DNA from: an uncultured Lachnospiraceae bacterium
GTDB taxonomy: Bacteria; Bacillota; Clostridia; Lachnospirales; Lachnospiraceae
Assembly (NCBI GenBank): GCA_934371505.1
Contig: CAKRNW010000057.1
Coordinates: forward strand, 1 to 13,832
DNA length: 13,832 nt
Direction of reading: 5' to 3'
The position numbers and the translations under genes are program-made. Below the pieces are notes generated by a model. That model had not been told where the DNA came from and searched no databases. It saw only the letters and a list, made by a program, of their open reading frames with translations. Numbering within the stretch: position 1 is the first letter of the stretch; each line of letters starts with the position of its first letter. Below are positions 13,152-13,832 of this stretch, piece after piece.

Positions 13152-13832
13152 TTAGCAGCAGATTTTCACTCTTGCTGTTTCTCTTTCATAAAGGTAAACC
13201 TGGTCAGACAGCTGCTCCTGGAGTTCCACCTGGCTCTGATTCACTTCCTTTACCATTTCCTGCAGTATGACCGGGTTCTCTGCCTCACAGACCGGAAGCA
13301 GAATTACCTCATGGATGGAACTGGGCAGGATATAAAAATCATTTCCGATCATTCCGCCAAAATTTTTCAAGATATCCGGATAGAGCATACAGCTTGCACC
13401 TAAATTTCTCTGACTGTTGCTTAAAATATACATGGGCGCATCCTGTTCCAACGGTACTTCTATGTCCAGGGTCTCCTGCAGCAGTTCTGACATACGCATA
13501 ATTTCTGAAGGCATCTGTGTCGGTGTGTTTTTCTTTGCCCATCCATAAATCTCGTCACAGTCCACTCCCCAGTATTCCATATGCGTATTGCGGATCAGAA
13601 TAATAGCACTTCCCATATGCTGTTTCTCCACTAAATAGTAAAAGACCACCGCCAGATCCAGAAAACGAACATGGGGAATCTGCTCCAGAAGTTCCACATT
13701 CCGTTCATAGTTCACCAGCTTATACAGAATACGATGTCGCGCTTTCTCAAACTGTGTAAAAAGCCGCACATCAAATTCTCCCCTTTGCCGTGCTTCTCTG
13801 TAGGCCAGCATAAAGTCCTTTAAAATCTCCCC
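13152..13832 (-). CDS. DUF5688 family protein, C-terminal part (truncated by window edge)
   Basis: The last 226 residues are visible and the frame is open to the right edge, so the internal ATG at 13811 is not the real start. The sequence fits the DUF5688 family: VNYERNVELLEQIPHVRFLD early on, then APMYILSNSQRNLGASCMLYP, IGNDFYILPSSIHEVILLP and a final VNQSQVELQEQLSDQVYLYE segment. The function is unknown; I see no catalytic motif, signal peptide or membrane span in the visible part. Similar genes are, to my knowledge, mainly found in Lachnospiraceae, often in several copies. It lies upstream of the SRP promoter in the same direction, separated by the 12-bp inverted repeat. Confidence 0.85.
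   Translation of the reverse strand, partial: GEILKDFMLAYREARQRGEFDVRLFTQFEKARHRILYKLVNYERNVELLEQIPHVRFLDLAVVFYYLVEKQHMGSAIILIRNTHMEYWGVDCDEIYGWAKKNTPTQMPSEIMRMSELLQETLDIEVPLEQDAPMYILSNSQRNLGASCMLYPDILKNFGGMIGNDFYILPSSIHEVILLPVCEAENPVILQEMVKEVNQSQVELQEQLSDQVYLYERETARVKICC

Overview
The window is a 13.8 kb piece of a low-to-mid GC Firmicutes chromosome, most likely from a member of the Lachnospiraceae (class Clostridia). Two things suggest this. The minus-strand gene order ylxM-ffh-rpsP-khpA-rimM-trmD-rplS-rbgA-rnhB-ylqG-ylqH is the Bacillus/Clostridia housekeeping block. The gene at the right edge encodes a DUF5688-type protein, which I associate with Lachnospiraceae. Purine-rich GGAGG-type ribosome binding sites fit the same group. 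Nearly everything is on the minus strand, so the biological order runs from right to left.

From the right edge: the 3' part of a DUF5688-like gene is followed by a perfect 12-bp inverted repeat and then a near-consensus sigma-A promoter. That promoter reads ylxM-ffh (signal recognition particle), rpsP (ribosomal protein S16) and khpA (KH-domain RNA chaperone). A long hairpin followed by a T-rich stretch comes next, then about 130 bp of hairpin-rich non-coding DNA, then rimM-trmD (ribosome maturation and tRNA m1G37 methylation, overlapping by 4 bp). rplS (L19) sits alone between a candidate promoter/leader and a 12-bp-stem terminator.

Beyond that terminator lies a tightly packed seven-gene run: type I signal peptidase, rbgA (50S assembly GTPase), a second type I signal peptidase, rnhB (RNase HII), a FliK-like protein (ylqG type), a protein matching only the cytoplasmic end of FlhB (ylqH type), and yraN, which starts with TTG and overlaps its neighbour. 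The common themes are protein export, ribosome assembly and nucleic-acid upkeep.

The left part is different. An azlCD branched-chain amino acid exporter pair lies on the plus strand, converging on yraN and diverging from pgeF (laccase-domain purine nucleoside phosphorylase). After pgeF, on the minus strand, comes an OmpR-family response regulator and the N-terminal third or so of its sensor kinase, cut by the left edge.

This is largely a core-genome region, and I see no mobile element, CRISPR array, tRNA or rRNA. The least understood content is the FliK-like/FlhB-C-like pair encoded away from any export apparatus. Next are the structured DNA between khpA and rimM, the inverted repeat at the SRP promoter, and short 13-14 nt tandem repeats at the 3' ends of trmD and the FliK-like gene.
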